Positions 1 through 10,400 of a stretch of 17,539 nucleotides of DNA are shown here, piece by piece. Position 1 is the stretch's first letter, and each line of letters begins with the position of its first letter. The notes under the pieces were generated by a model that was given only the letters and a program-made list of their open reading frames with translations, searched no databases and was not told the DNA's origin. Source of the DNA: Verrucomicrobiota bacterium (GTDB lineage Bacteria > Verrucomicrobiota > Verrucomicrobiia > Verrucomicrobiales > DEV007); NCBI GenBank assembly GCA_027618625.1, contig JAQCER010000006.1, forward strand, positions 1-17,539, given 5' to 3'. The translations under genes were made by a program, and so were the position numbers.

Positions 1-83
1 CGCGGCGTTTAACTCCCGCAGCGGTGAAGGCAGTCGAAAAGAGCTTCAAAGCGTCACCAGATCAGCTGCCAAAACTGCATTAG
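1..83 (+). CDS. C-terminal fragment of an unidentified plus-strand gene, cut by the window edge
   Basis: Frame 3 from the window edge reads 26 codons to a TAG at 81-83. The peptide begins RRLTPAAVKAVEKSF and ends QLPKLH; its lysine-rich, helix-like composition suits the end of a soluble protein. It stops 38 bp before the convergent metX stop, which would be a normal convergent arrangement. The piece is too short to identify, and a chance open frame remains possible. A second frame is also open here but reads on antisense through metX, so I prefer this one. Confidence 0.35.
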   Translation, partial: RRLTPAAVKAVEKSFKASPDQLPKLH

Positions 84-121
84 TGGGCGTATCACCCGCT
101 TATCTGTCCAGATGGTCCAGA

Positions 122-1279
122 TCATCTGTCCAGAGCGTAGACCAGGTGTGGGGTGAAAAGTTCCGGCTCGGTGAGGAAAGCGTCGTGGCCCTTCGTCGAA
201 TGCACCGTGATGTGCATGTTAGGGACACCGTTTGCGCTGAGCATTCGCGCCATCTGGGCCTGCTGGTCCGGATAGAAGCAAACATCCGAGTCGATACTGA
301 AAATCAAATAGCGCTGGTCTCGGCAGCGGGCAAAGAGATCCTCCATCGATCGCGCCTTGGCTTCGCTGACCAAGTCGAACCTCTGCCACGCATCCACCAC
401 TCGCAGGTAAGTATTCGCGTCAAAGCGCTTCACGAATTTGCGGCCCTGATGGAGCATGTACGACTCAAGTGAGCGATTGATCTCGTACCACGAAAATGCG
501 CGATCGTCCCCCGGTTGGCGAATCTCGTCCCTGGCGCGGCGTTCCAGTGCGCTTAGCGAAACAAACGTCTTGTGGCTGATCATGCGGGCGAGCGCCAATC
601 CCTGGGATGGCGGCTCTGATTCGTAATAATCGCCGCCCTTAAAATGAATGTCAGACTCAATCGCGCACACTTGCTCGAAATTCTGAATCCGCTGCAGCGG
701 AGGGGTGCACATGCCGCTGCCGATAGCGATCACACCGTCTACGCGCTCGACGTAACGCGTAGCCAGACTCAGCGCTAACATTCCTCCTACCGACGCGCCA
801 ACCGCTGCCCGCAGTTGGACGATACCCAGGTAATCCAACAGCTGGACCTGGGAATCAACGATATCGGCGATGGCAATCCGCGGGAATCGGCTGCCGTAAG
901 GGATGCCGGATTCCGGGTCTGGCGAGGTCGGGCCAGTGGAGCCATAGCAGCCTCCCAGATAGTTCGCGCAGATGATGAAATACTTCGAAGTATCGAGCGC
1001 CTTGCCTTCACCGACGAAACCATCCCACCATCCGGTCTGGCAATCCTCCGTCCAGCGCTCACCGACTCCGTCTACCGTCTCAGTGAAGCCCGCCGCATTT
1101 TGGCTCCCCGTGAGCGCGTGGAAAAGCAGGATGGCATTGTCCATCGCAGCGTTGAGCTCGCCGTAGGTTTCGTAGGCAAGGGTAAACTCATCCAGTGTCT
1201 CGTCGCAGCGTAGGTGGAGCGGCCTGACTGAACGGAAAAACTTCGTCTTCGTTTCTTGTGGGTGGATTCCAGCTGACAT
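122..1279 (-). CDS. metX: Homoserine O-acyltransferase (MetX family, alpha/beta hydrolase)
   Basis: The predicted 385-residue protein activates L-homoserine as its O-acyl ester, normally O-acetyl, in the cytoplasm. This is the first committed step of methionine synthesis by direct sulfhydrylation or transsulfuration. Family marks seen: the N-terminal LAYETYG segment (about 34-40), FHALTGS (53-59), the NYLGGCYGSTGP segment (about 106-117), and the nucleophile elbow GASVGG with Ser163. Asp332 lies in the SIDSDVCFYP segment and His365 in KGHDAF, completing a Ser-Asp-His triad in the usual order. Length is normal for the family. The ATG at 1277-1279 gives a full N-terminus, but no Shine-Dalgarno site is evident. 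No partner gene such as metY is present in the window. Some MetX-family enzymes use succinyl-CoA, and acyl-donor choice cannot be read with confidence here. Regulation may involve the repeats at 1334-1381. Confidence 0.93.
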   Translation of the reverse strand: MSAGIHPQETKTKFFRSVRPLHLRCDETLDEFTLAYETYGELNAAMDNAILLFHALTGSQNAAGFTETVDGVGERWTEDCQTGWWDGFVGEGKALDTSKYFIICANYLGGCYGSTGPTSPDPESGIPYGSRFPRIAIADIVDSQVQLLDYLGIVQLRAAVGASVGGMLALSLATRYVERVDGVIAIGSGMCTPPLQRIQNFEQVCAIESDIHFKGGDYYESEPPSQGLALARMISHKTFVSLSALERRARDEIRQPGDDRAFSWYEINRSLESYMLHQGRKFVKRFDANTYLRVVDAWQRFDLVSEAKARSMEDLFARCRDQRYLIFSIDSDVCFYPDQQAQMARMLSANGVPNMHITVHSTKGHDAFLTEPELFTPHLVYALDR

Positions 1280-1333
1280 GTTTCAAGCGTGGTAAAGAAC
1301 TCACCGAACGCGGTTTTCACATGACATACAAGT

Positions 1334-1381
1334 CTTTTACGCTCTATTACGCTGTATTACGCTTGATCGCCGTGGCGATCA
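1334..1381 (-). promoter_or_regulatory. Candidate metX operator: three 10-bp tandem repeats abutting an 18-bp palindrome
   Basis: On the minus strand, the strand of metX, the unit AGCGTAATAC occurs three times in tandem as AGCGTAATAC, AGCGTAATAG and AGCGTAAAAG (plus-strand 1363 down to 1334). Its 10-bp period is close to one helical turn. Directly adjoining is a perfect inverted repeat, TGATCGCC-GT-GGCGATCA (1364-1381). The block sits about 55-100 bp upstream of the metX start and downstream of the terminator at 1405-1442. Its position and symmetry suggest a regulator-binding region, but I do not recognise the regulator and no SAM riboswitch fold was identified. Confidence 0.45.
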
Positions 1382-1404
1382 GATTCGCCCGAGCATTCGA
1401 CAAG

Positions 1405-1442
1405 AAAAAAACCCCGGAGCATGCCTGCCATGCTCCGGGGTT
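1405..1442 (-). terminator. Rho-independent terminator of the cysteine-repeat protein gene
   Basis: A 14-bp perfect inverted repeat (1410-1423 with 1429-1442, five-base loop; core CCCCGGAGCATG) is followed on the minus strand by seven T residues (A-run at 1405-1411 on the plus strand). The outermost A-T pairs of the stem overlap the T-run. It lies about 60 bp beyond the stop of the minus-strand gene at 1504-2076 and separates it from metX. Polarity fits termination of that gene only. Confidence 0.92.
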
Positions 1443-1503
1443 GGGATTGTCGGTCGGAATTGGCTGAACCAGATTCCGGAAATGATTTTCGGGGGTAGAT
1501 TAC

Positions 1504-2076
1504 TTACTTTTTCTCTACGCTATCGAACTCGACTTTGGCGATGCTCTTGTCGGGGGCTTCGTCGAACTTGGCTTTGCACTTCTCGCAGCAGAAAGCGACC
1601 TTCGCAGTGAAAGTGGCTACTTGCTCAGGATCGACAGCCTCACCGCTTGCCGGGCATTCTTCGTTCGCCGCGTTGTCATAGACCACTTTTGCAGCAAGCG
1701 CTTCTGGATCTTCCTTAAACTTCCCAAGGCACTTCTCGCAGCAGAAGCCGACTTTGGCTCCGTGAAGCATGGCGGTCTGCTCAGCGTCGATCGCTTTGCC
1801 GCTCACTGGGCACTTCGTGTTGACGATCTTATCGGCGGGCATCTCCGCGATTTTCGCGACGTTCGCAGCAGGATTCTTGTTATGCTTTGCCAGGCACTTT
1901 CCGCAGCAAAAACCCACGACTTTGGTGTAAGTCGACGTCTGTTCTGCGTCAACCGCTTTACCGCTCACCGGGCATTTCGAATTGACTGGTTTTGCGGCTT
2001 CCTCAGCTTGGGCAACGGCTGTGCCCATCGCGATACTGAGACCGAGTGAAAGAAGGAATTGAACTGTTTTCATCAT
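1504..2076 (-). CDS. Secreted protein with three four-cysteine (TRASH/YHS-like) repeats, likely metal binding
   Basis: The 190-residue product has a signal peptide (about 1-24, AVAQA before the predicted cut) and then three copies of a unit of about 53 residues. Each copy carries CP[VA]SG...[FC]FCC.KC: CPVSG at 35-39 with FCCGKC at 56-61, CPVSG at 89-93 with FCCEKC at 111-116, and CPASG at 141-145 with FCCEKC at 162-167. That gives twelve cysteines, four per unit. Each pattern resembles the small TRASH/YHS metal-binding folds, so periplasmic handling of copper, zinc or iron is a reasonable inference; the metal is unknown. Two tandem ATG codons (2074-2076 and 2071-2073) could start it, and neither has a clear ribosome site. 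It is divergent from the phosphorylase gene, with about 110 bp between them, and ends at a strong terminator, so it is probably monocistronic. Confidence 0.8.
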   Translation of the reverse strand: MMKTVQFLLSLGLSIAMGTAVAQAEEAAKPVNSKCPVSGKAVDAEQTSTYTKVVGFCCGKCLAKHNKNPAANVAKIAEMPADKIVNTKCPVSGKAIDAEQTAMLHGAKVGFCCEKCLGKFKEDPEALAAKVVYDNAANEECPASGEAVDPEQVATFTAKVAFCCEKCKAKFDEAPDKSIAKVEFDSVEKK

Positions 2077-2187
2077 TTGGATTGGTCTATGGTTTGTTCT
2101 TTAAGCGACAAGAAGGCGCTCACGTGTTCGGCGATTCTGCCACTTTCTTTCGCGAATTGCAATAACTCCTCGCATCAACATTTCAAA

Positions 2188-3429
2188 ATGAAATCCGTCC
2201 CCGCTCTTATCGAGAAAAAGCGTGACGGTCTGGTCCTTGAAGATGATGAAATTCGTTTTCTGTTAGAAAGTTACGTAATTGGCGATACGCCCGACTACCA
2301 GATGGCAGCGCTCGCAATGGCAATCTGCATTCGGGGCATGAACGCAGATGAAACCACCGCCTTGACCATGGGGATGCTGCAAAGTGGATCCGTTCTCACT
2401 CATTCCAGCCATCGCGGTGGCCGGGTCGTCGACAAGCATTCCACGGGTGGAATTGGGGATAAAACATCGCTGATCCTGGCTCCTTTGCTCGCTAGTGCGG
2501 GCTTGCGCGTTCCCATGATCTCTGGCCGCAGTCTCGGCATCACGGGGGGCACACTGGACAAGCTCGAAAGCATCCCTGGATTTCGCACTGATCTCAGCCT
2601 CGCAGAAATTGAGCAGCAACTTGAGACCGTCGGCTGCGTCATCACCGGGCAGACTCCAGAAATCTGCCCAGCCGATCGCAAGCTCTACGCCCTGCGTGAC
2701 GTCACTGGCACCGTGCCGTCCCGCCCGTTGATCGTCTCCAGCATCATGAGCAAAAAACTGGCGGAGTCGCTCGATGCGCTGGTGCTGGATGTGAAATACG
2801 GCTCCGGCGCATTGATGAAATCGCTCGCCGATGCGCAAATCCTTGCGCAGGAAATGACTATCGTCGGGGCCAAAATGGGTGTCGAGGTTTCGACTCTCCT
2901 GACGCCGATGAACGAGCCGCTGGGTTCTGCCGTCGGCAATGCATTGGAAGTGGCGGAAGCAGTGCAAGCATTAGAAGGAGGCGGGCCAGATGATCTCAGG
3001 CGGCTGGTGCTTGACCTGGCAGATTGCGTTTCCAGCCACGAGCGGACCGCAATGGAAGACTTCCTGAATAATGGAACCGCCCTGAAAAAGTGGCGGGAAA
3101 TGGTCGCGGCGCAGGGTGGGGATGCAGATGCCGACCCGGTGCAAGTTCATCCCGCGAAATTCCACTGCGACCTCAAGGCCCCTAACACCGGCACTGTGAC
3201 CGCGGTCGACGCCGGGATCGTTGGCCAGGTCGTGCTCGACCTGGGGGCCGGACGCTCCAAGGCCGACGACACGATCGATTTCTCTGTCGGGCTGAGCAAT
3301 GTCGTAAAGGTTGGCACCCAGGTAAGCCACGGACAAAGTCTGCTGATCATCCATGCAGCATCGGCCGAAGCCGCCAGTCGCGCCAGTGCCGAGCTTCTGG
3401 ATCGGGCAATCGTCATTACCCCGGATTGA
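2188..3429 (+). CDS. deoA: Thymidine / pyrimidine-nucleoside phosphorylase
   Basis: This 413-residue cytoplasmic enzyme would carry out reversible phosphorolysis of thymidine, deoxyuridine and possibly uridine to the base plus (deoxy)ribose-1-phosphate in pyrimidine salvage. Seen: KHSTGGIGDKTS (83-94), the glycosyltransferase-family-3 signature region SGRSLGITGGTLDKLE (112-127), YALRDVTGTVPS (167-178) and SIMSKKLAE (185-193). His84, Arg170, Ser185 and Lys189 match the E. coli DeoA substrate residues His85, Arg171, Ser186 and Lys190. The C-terminal alpha/beta domain is present (GRSKADDTIDFSVG). The N-terminal PDYQ..ALAMAI wording resembles Bacillus Pdp, so pdp is an equally fair name. The frame stays open to an ATG at 2059, but the 43 extra residues do not resemble the family and would overlap the divergent gene, so the ATG at 2188 is preferred. 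The usual Gly in SGRG is Ser here. Confidence 0.92.
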   Translation: MKSVPALIEKKRDGLVLEDDEIRFLLESYVIGDTPDYQMAALAMAICIRGMNADETTALTMGMLQSGSVLTHSSHRGGRVVDKHSTGGIGDKTSLILAPLLASAGLRVPMISGRSLGITGGTLDKLESIPGFRTDLSLAEIEQQLETVGCVITGQTPEICPADRKLYALRDVTGTVPSRPLIVSSIMSKKLAESLDALVLDVKYGSGALMKSLADAQILAQEMTIVGAKMGVEVSTLLTPMNEPLGSAVGNALEVAEAVQALEGGGPDDLRRLVLDLADCVSSHERTAMEDFLNNGTALKKWREMVAAQGGDADADPVQVHPAKFHCDLKAPNTGTVTAVDAGIVGQVVLDLGAGRSKADDTIDFSVGLSNVVKVGTQVSHGQSLLIIHAASAEAASRASAELLDRAIVITPD

Positions 3430-3501
3430 TTCCTTTTGATTTTGAGCCCGGTATTGAGCTGTGCACGTTGCTGTGTGGGTAGAGACGCATTAAAGAAAGT
3501 C

Positions 3502-4264
3502 ATGTCCGCTCGCGCCTTCCGAACTTTCACTGTTGCCTGCGCCGTGGCTTCCATCGCATGCGACAGACCGCGTCCGCCATCACCTGTTCAAGAGAATACC
3601 ACCGAGCCCCTCCAGATCGACCAACTGCTGCTGGAGAATTCGTCCGGCGTCCTTGAGTTGCCATTCTCTGAGGTCATCGAGAAAGTCTCCGGCAAACGCA
3701 TCATTCCGATCGATGCGTCCGATGCGGTAACCGCATTGTTCCCTGATAACGTGTCAGTTGCCGCTGACGTGGCGATCGTGCAAATTGAATGCGGGCGATA
3801 GTCCGGTGAAGCAGATAAGGCGCATCAACGAAGCCAGTCGCCTGTTTGAGGACGCACTCACAAAGTCGATCAACTCAGGCGGCGTATTCGTGGCGCACAC
3901 GCCGGAGACTGCCGAAGGAAATTTCCGCCGTTCCGGGTATCCCGACATCAAAATCGTGCACATCGAAACCCAGCGCGTCTTCTACCTCGACCCAAAGCTG
4001 TTCGAATCAACTGCCGAAAACTCCAGCCTCCGCAGCTTCTATTTCTCCCCAAAGACCGAGACCAACAAGGTCTTGGATGACGCCTGCCACCTTCTCCTGG
4101 GCATCGCCCACGACGGAAAAGACGGCGATTGGACGTTCTTGCGGTGGTCTCTCGTCGATCTGTCAAAGCTCACAGTTCGTCTCAAGCCAGAATTCCAAGC
4201 CTCCAACCGGGACATTTATCGTTCCGAAGCGGTCATCAGCAGGAGCGGCAGCGGGGAGAAATGA
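3502..4264 (+). pseudogene. Frameshifted lipoprotein gene of unknown function
   Basis: Two overlapping plus-strand frames appear to be one gene of about 254 codons. The first starts at the ATG at 3502 with a lipoprotein signal (MSARAFRTFTVACAVASIAC, lipobox ASIAC, then a proline-rich stretch) and stops at 3799-3801. The second continues in the next frame from about 3790 to the TGA at 4262-4264 with protein-like text (VKQIRRINEASRLFEDALTK, then DWTFLRWSLVDLSKL near the end). Removing one G from the GGG near 3791-3793 joins them as ...IECGDSPVKQIRR. The result would be an outer-membrane-anchored or periplasmic protein. I do not recognise the family. It follows the phosphorylase by about 70 bp. 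A sequencing error could equally explain the shift. If the break is real, only the N-terminal 100 residues would be made as a lipoprotein. Confidence 0.6.
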
Positions 4265-4458
4265 ACTTTCCTGAACTGTCCTTCCTCTACTCTCAAAGAT
4301 GCGACAAGAAAAGATGCGAAAGAAAATTTAAAAAAATGCGACGAAAGTCTTGCCAAAAGATTGGGAATCCGACACACCATGATGCCACTACAGCAACGAA
4401 TCCCTCAACAAACGCGATTTGTTAGTTCACAAAAACCCAATACACCCGTTACAAGGAA
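4265..4458 (+). promoter_or_regulatory. Leader region of the giant gene, with a repeated ATGCGA motif
   Basis: This 194-bp gap shows no convincing gene. ATGCGA occurs three times in purine-rich context (4299-4304, 4314-4319, 4336-4341), two of them followed by similar A/G-rich runs, around an A/T-rich patch (TTTAAAAAAA, about 4328-4337). An AAGGA (4453-4457) lies almost directly against the ATG at 4459, closer than a normal Shine-Dalgarno spacing. The promoter of the giant gene should lie here, but no -35/-10 pair is clear enough to name. Confidence 0.3.
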
Positions 4459-7400
4459 ATGATACGACGCAAGTTACATAGACTCTACGCTGTGATAGGG
4501 GTAGGGTTGGTCAGCTACGGCTCGACCGCCCTCGCCGCTCCCGTTGCAGTGAATAATGCCAGCTTCGAGGCGCCTGTTCTAGATTCAGGTGGTTGGAGCA
4601 ATGCAACCGGCCCTGACTGGGCTCTAGGGGGAGACGCGCCTGAAGGCGACTCGTTTGTCGAGTTCATTCCCGCTTTCGTTTCGGACGGGACTCAACACAT
4701 CGGCTTGCAGAATGGTCGTTTCGTTGCTCAGGACACAGGCGTTCCTGTTGAGCCCAACACGACTTACACACTTAGGGTGGGAGTAGGCAATCGTGGCGGT
4801 GACTTCAGCCCAGCTGGAGCGCTCGCGGTCGTCGGTCTCACCAACCAGGTGCCGGCTGCTAACGACACCGCAGGTGCCATGGCGTTCCTCGCTACTTCGA
4901 AATCGGTGGATTCAGGTCCACCGCAGGCAGCGGCATCCTTCGTCGATACCGTCGTAACATTTACCACGGGTGCTGCAGTCGAGGGCAACGTCGTCGTTGT
5001 TCTCGGGGACCACTCTTCGGCTGGTCGTGCTCACTTTGACAACGTTCGCTTAGATGCAAGTCCAAGCTACATCGTCCATAAGTCTGCTGGATCGATCGTT
5101 GCTGATGGCAATCTGGCCGACTGGGCGGGCGCTAACAAGATCGTGAACCCTGATTTTACGCTGACGACCGAGGAAGCATTGACTCCCTTCGGCCAGCGCA
5201 TCAAGCATGAGGCGTTTGATGGCGGTGTTTGGGACGGTTTGGCCGATCACTCAGCAACCGTCATGGCCCTTTACGATGATGACAACATCTACCTCGCTTT
5301 CGTTGTAACGGACGACTACCATAGCAACCCAGGCGCCAGCGGCTGGAACGGGGATGCCGCACAGATGATGATCGCCAATGGCGCTCGTGACGCGCAGGTG
5401 GCACTTTACAACTATGCGCTTGGAGGCGTCGAAGGTGCGCTGACTGGAGCTGCGACAGCCGGACACGAAGCACGTCCTCCCGGCGGGCCTGATACCACTG
5501 CTGGGTTCTCTCGCAGTGGCACCACCACCACTTACGAAATCTGCATCCCTAAGGCAGCCGCTGGTCTCGCCAGTCTGGTTGAAGGAGCGCAGTTTGGATT
5601 CGCCGTTTCCATCAACGATGGTGACCAGGCAACACCGGGCCAGAAGGGCTGGAGTGGTATCAACCCAGGAGCACTTGTTCGCGGCAAAAACGCAAACCTC
5701 ACTGAGTTGTTTACACTGGGTGATTTTCCTCCGGCAACGATCACCCATGACGTGGCGCGCGATTTCATCCCAGGGCCCGACCCGCAATCGCCCACGGCCG
5801 TCTGGCAGTACTTCGAGGCCAGTTTCGACCGGACGGCAATGACGCACCTGACGGACTGGGACTTGGAGGGCAACGAGGTCTTCGACACTTTCCCGCAGTG
5901 GGACAACGGCCTGGTCAACGGCAAATACCCGTTCGTTCAGAAAACAGGACCGGGCGGACCATTTCCCGGCAACTTCGGCTCGGCCGATTTCCTGGGTGAC
6001 TCGCTCTTCATACACCCGTCGAATGGCGCGGAAGCTCCGGGGGCGGCGGTGGGCTTCTACAACGACCGCAGCGTCCCGGTCAGCCTCGACTTCAATGCGA
6101 CGTTTAAGATCGTTCAAAACGTCAACAACTCCGACGGCGTCCGTTATTACATCCAGGTCCAAACGGTTGGCGACCCCAACTTCGTCGCGGTGACGGATGG
6201 TTTTATCGACAAAGGCAACCTCGCTGCGACGGAGTCGGGTACGGGTCTGGTGTTGCAGCCTGGACAGTATGTGTACTTCGGAGTGGATAACGGAGGGCCG
6301 AACAACAACTTCAACTGGGACCACACCCTCCTGCAGCTCACCGTCACAGCGGCCCCCATCGAGCCAGTCGCTCCTGGTATCCCTGTAGGGGCATTGTTAG
6401 GCTACTATCCGTTCGATGATCCTGCCAATCCCACAAAGGACGCGAGTGGGAAGGGCAAGGACTTGGATGCGACCCTGGCCGAACCGACCTATTCCGAGAC
6501 GGGCGGATTCAATGCGGGAGCCTATGAGTTTAATGGAGAACAGCGACTCGTCGCTCCGATCGCCATCAACCCCGCCGAGCATCCGCAACTGACGATGGGA
6601 GCGTGGGTAAAGACTTCCAGCCTCGCGCCTGGTTTACGCAAAGTAATGGGCCACGACAATGGCGGCTGGGATCGCACCATCGGGCTCGACGACCGGAAGG
6701 GGCCATTTCGCTACACATCGTTCATTGGCAATGGAAGGCCGGTGATAGGAGACTTGCCAGGTCCGAAGAACACCGAAGATTGGACATTCTTTGCCGCAGT
6801 TTACGACGATGACGCTGGCGAGGTCACCGTCTATGTGGATCTAGATGCCAGCTCCGCGGGTGATGAACTCGTCGCGGTAACAGAACCCACCGGTTTTGCG
6901 GACGGTTTTTCTGAGCTGTCGATCGGAAGTCTTCGGCCGGACAATGCCGCCGAGGGCTGGGTGGGATTTATCGACAATGCATTTATTTTCTCCGAGGCTC
7001 TGAACGCCGAGCAAGTGGCCCTGATGCGTGACCAGGGTTCCCCATTCCGCCCTCCAGCGGAAGATTCTGGAACAGAGGTCGTGCATGGCAAACAGGAAAT
7101 CTTAGACGAAGGGACTCCGGATGGTTGGGACTTGACGGTTTTCGTGGTCAATCCCTTACTCACTTCCGAGGGCACGGATGCCGAAGGCAGTCCAGCTGGC
7201 GCGGTGACGAGTTGGAGCGTCGCATTTCGCGGAGATCGAGCGGATGGCGCGCACACGGCAGCGCCCGTGCTGGCCAGGCGGAACACCGAATCTGGAGAGA
7301 TGGTCGTTGTTGGTGTTGGCGATGTGGTGACGCCGGAAGCGGGCGGCGTATTTACCTTCCCATGGGGTGACGGAACCGGTAGCAATGCAATTGATATTTC

Positions 7401-10400
7401 GGAGGCGAACACACAGTGGCTGATGGGCCTCTATCAGGGCGGTCCCAACGGGGATGACGCCGGGGCGGTAGTGCCGTTCGCGAACGGCAACCGATACCCG
7501 ATGTTCGGGTGGAACACTGCGGTCCTGCCTGAGCCAGGTCAAGTGGTCGCCCCTGGGCACGGATCCTTTGACGGCCCCGCAGGGAGGGAGTATCAATTCA
7601 ACTTCGCCGTCACGTGGGCTGAACCCGCCGATTCTGACGGTGACGGCTTGAGCGACTTCTGGGAAGTAGCGAATGGACTCAATCCGGACGATCCAGCAGA
7701 CGCGACGTCGGACGGCGACAACGACGGCTTGACGGCGCTGCAGGAATTCGACAGGAGAACTGACCCGACGAAAGCAGACACGGACGGGGACGGCCTGAGC
7801 GACAGTGTTGAGACGGGAACTGGTGTATGGGCCAGTGCGGCGGACACCGGCACCGATCCCCTGAAGCCCGACACGGACGGAGACAGCGCCAGTGATGGAG
7901 TTGAAGGCAACGCAGGAACAGATCCTCACAATCCGGATACCGATGGAGATGGATCACCAGACGGAGCCGAGATCGCAGCGGGGACTAACCCGCTCGACGA
8001 GAACGACAAACCAGGTTCGGACACCCTCGTGCTCAACGGAGGTTCCATCAATGAAATCCTTGGGCCGGACGATCTTCATCTCGATCCCTCCGCTGTGGTG
8101 ATCGCGGTCGATATCTTCGGGGACGAGGATCGTGAAGTGAACGGCGTTACATTCCAAACCGACAAGCCCGATGACAAAGTAGTGGTAAACGGCGACGTGA
8201 CGGTCACGACGACAGCCGGCAATTCGATCGACGGCTGGGCGGCTGCGCCGAACTTCGTCGGTGGCCAAGGGAGCTCGGCTGCCAACCTCGCACAGATCAT
8301 GAGCGACATTCGCTGGGAAGGCGCACCTAACCCTATCAACGTCAATATTGCCGGACTGAACCCCGGCGCTGGCTATGAAGTTCAGATCCTTGTCAATGAA
8401 GGGGCAGACCGCAATCGTCACTGGGACATTGGAGTCGGGGTTGCCCCCAACATCGAGTTGGTGGTCGACAACTTCACATCAGAAGGCGAAGCGGTAGCCC
8501 CGGGTGTTCCCGGCACCGGAGGCACTTGGTCGCCCAACAACTCCTTCGTCTACACTGCCGAATTCACTGCAGATGGAGATGGTATTATCAACCTTGTGAT
8601 GCAAGGGCAGATTGACGGGCCGGAGGGAAGGCCCCTCAGGCCGGGTAAGGACAACAATCCAATCCTTCAGGCCGTCATCGTCCACCGAGTGCAGAGCGGA
8701 ACACCTCTGATCGCCTGTTGGGCATTCGATGGCAATGCCAACGACGATGTCTCAGGGTTGACCGGAGCCCCTACCGCAGGTGTCACCTACACCAACGACG
8801 CTGTTCGTGGCAGGGCGCTCACTGGCGGATCCGTCTTTGTCGCTAATGGGACACTGTTCAATGCAGCGGCTGCGGCCGATCAAATTTCGGTTTCGTTCTG
8901 GCAAAAAACACCGGCAACGACGGACGCCAGTTCATTCTGGTTTAGGTCGCCGAGTTCAAGCAACGGACAGCGGGGACTGCAGGCGCACCTCCCGTGGTCG
9001 GATGGAACCATCTACTTCGATACAGCTGGATGCTGCGACCCGCCGCAGCGGATCAATGCCGATCCTACTGGATTCAACGGTTTCGCATGGAACGGTGCAG
9101 CGTATCACCACTACGTTTTCGTCAAGGACGGTGCTGACAAGCGGATCTATATCGACGGAGCACTCTTCCACGATCAATCCCAGCACGCAGTCGGCGCGGC
9201 GCCATTGCCATCTGATATCACGAGTCTCTGGATCGGTTCTGAGAGCGGAGGCACGCCGATTCCAGGCTCAATCGATGACTTCGCTGTCTGGGGTGGAGCA
9301 CTCACAGACGCTGAGATCGCTGAACTTGCTGACGGCGCAGATCCTAAGACATTAGGAGGCCGCGTCCTTCTCGGCCCGGATCCTGATCTCGATGGTCTGC
9401 TCGACGCTTGGGAGCTTGCCAACCTCGGCAACACCGCTTCTGGTGCCAACGATGACAATGACGGAGACGGTCAGACCAACAAGGAAGAGCAACGCAACGG
9501 TACGAACCCGCTCTTAGCTGACAGTGATGGCGACAGTCTCACCGACGGAGAAGAAGAAGCCTTGGGAATCGATCCCACCCGCACGGACACCGATGGTGAT
9601 GGCCTCAGTGACTCCTTCGAGGTTTCCTACGGCACTTGGCCCGGCCAGTCCGACACCGATGGTGACGGATTTGCTGACGGCAAGGAAATCTGCTATGTGC
9701 AGGACTTCCAATATGCCGATGGAACAACCGACCTCGGGGACGGTAGCCAACTGAATGGGACTGCAACCATCGAGGGAGGCCAGCTCCGGTTGACCGAGGA
9801 CGGTGTCGCAGGTGGTTTCGCCAGCTTCATCATTGGCGCACTGCCCGATTCTTCAAGTGGCTGGTCAGCGACCTTCGACCTGACCATCTTTGATAGTCCG
9901 GGCGCGAATGACCCTGCTGATGGATTGTCATTGAACTATGGCAATTTTGGGCTTGGCGAACTCGGTTCGGCTGAGGAAGGCATGGAGGGAATAGCTTCGG
10001 TGACGGAGAATCTGTCTTTCGAGATCGACACCTGGATGAACCTCGATGCTGAACAGGGAGTCAATATCGCTGAGAAAGTCGGTGGTGCGAACGGTAGCCT
10101 TGCGTTTAAGAACGGACCGATCCTTTTGGATGGCACGACCGTCAGCGGCCGGGTCACCATGAGCTGGGATCCGACCAAGGGTGCCTCGTTCACAACGACT
10201 GGACTCAACACCAATGCAGGCGGCGCGGATTTCACCAACGTCGCGACCAGCTTCGCTGCAAGCGATGCCCTCTTCTTTGGCCTCTCCGCACGTGTCGGTG
10301 GTGCCAACGAGACGGTGCTGGTCGATAACCTCGTTGTGATTTGCACTGCAGCCGGTAGTCCGCTTGTAAACAACAACGTGTCAGCGATTCCCGGCCTGTG

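Noticed and set aside
102..134. Direct repeat ATCTGTCCAGA (102-112 and 124-134) at the metX 3' end
   Set aside because: Only two 11-bp copies, one inside metX coding sequence; no further structure and no sign of a mobile element.
2059..2187. Upstream ATG extending the phosphorylase by 43 residues
   Set aside because: The added residues do not match the family and overlap the start of the divergent cysteine-repeat gene; similarity begins at the ATG at 2188.
2263..2967. 234-codon minus-strand open frame
   Set aside because: Antisense to the phosphorylase, whose catalytic motifs lie on the plus strand.
5251..6324. 357-codon minus-strand open frame
   Set aside because: Antisense shadow of the giant gene; arginine- and valine-rich, with no signal or domain pattern, while the plus strand reads as recognisable domains.
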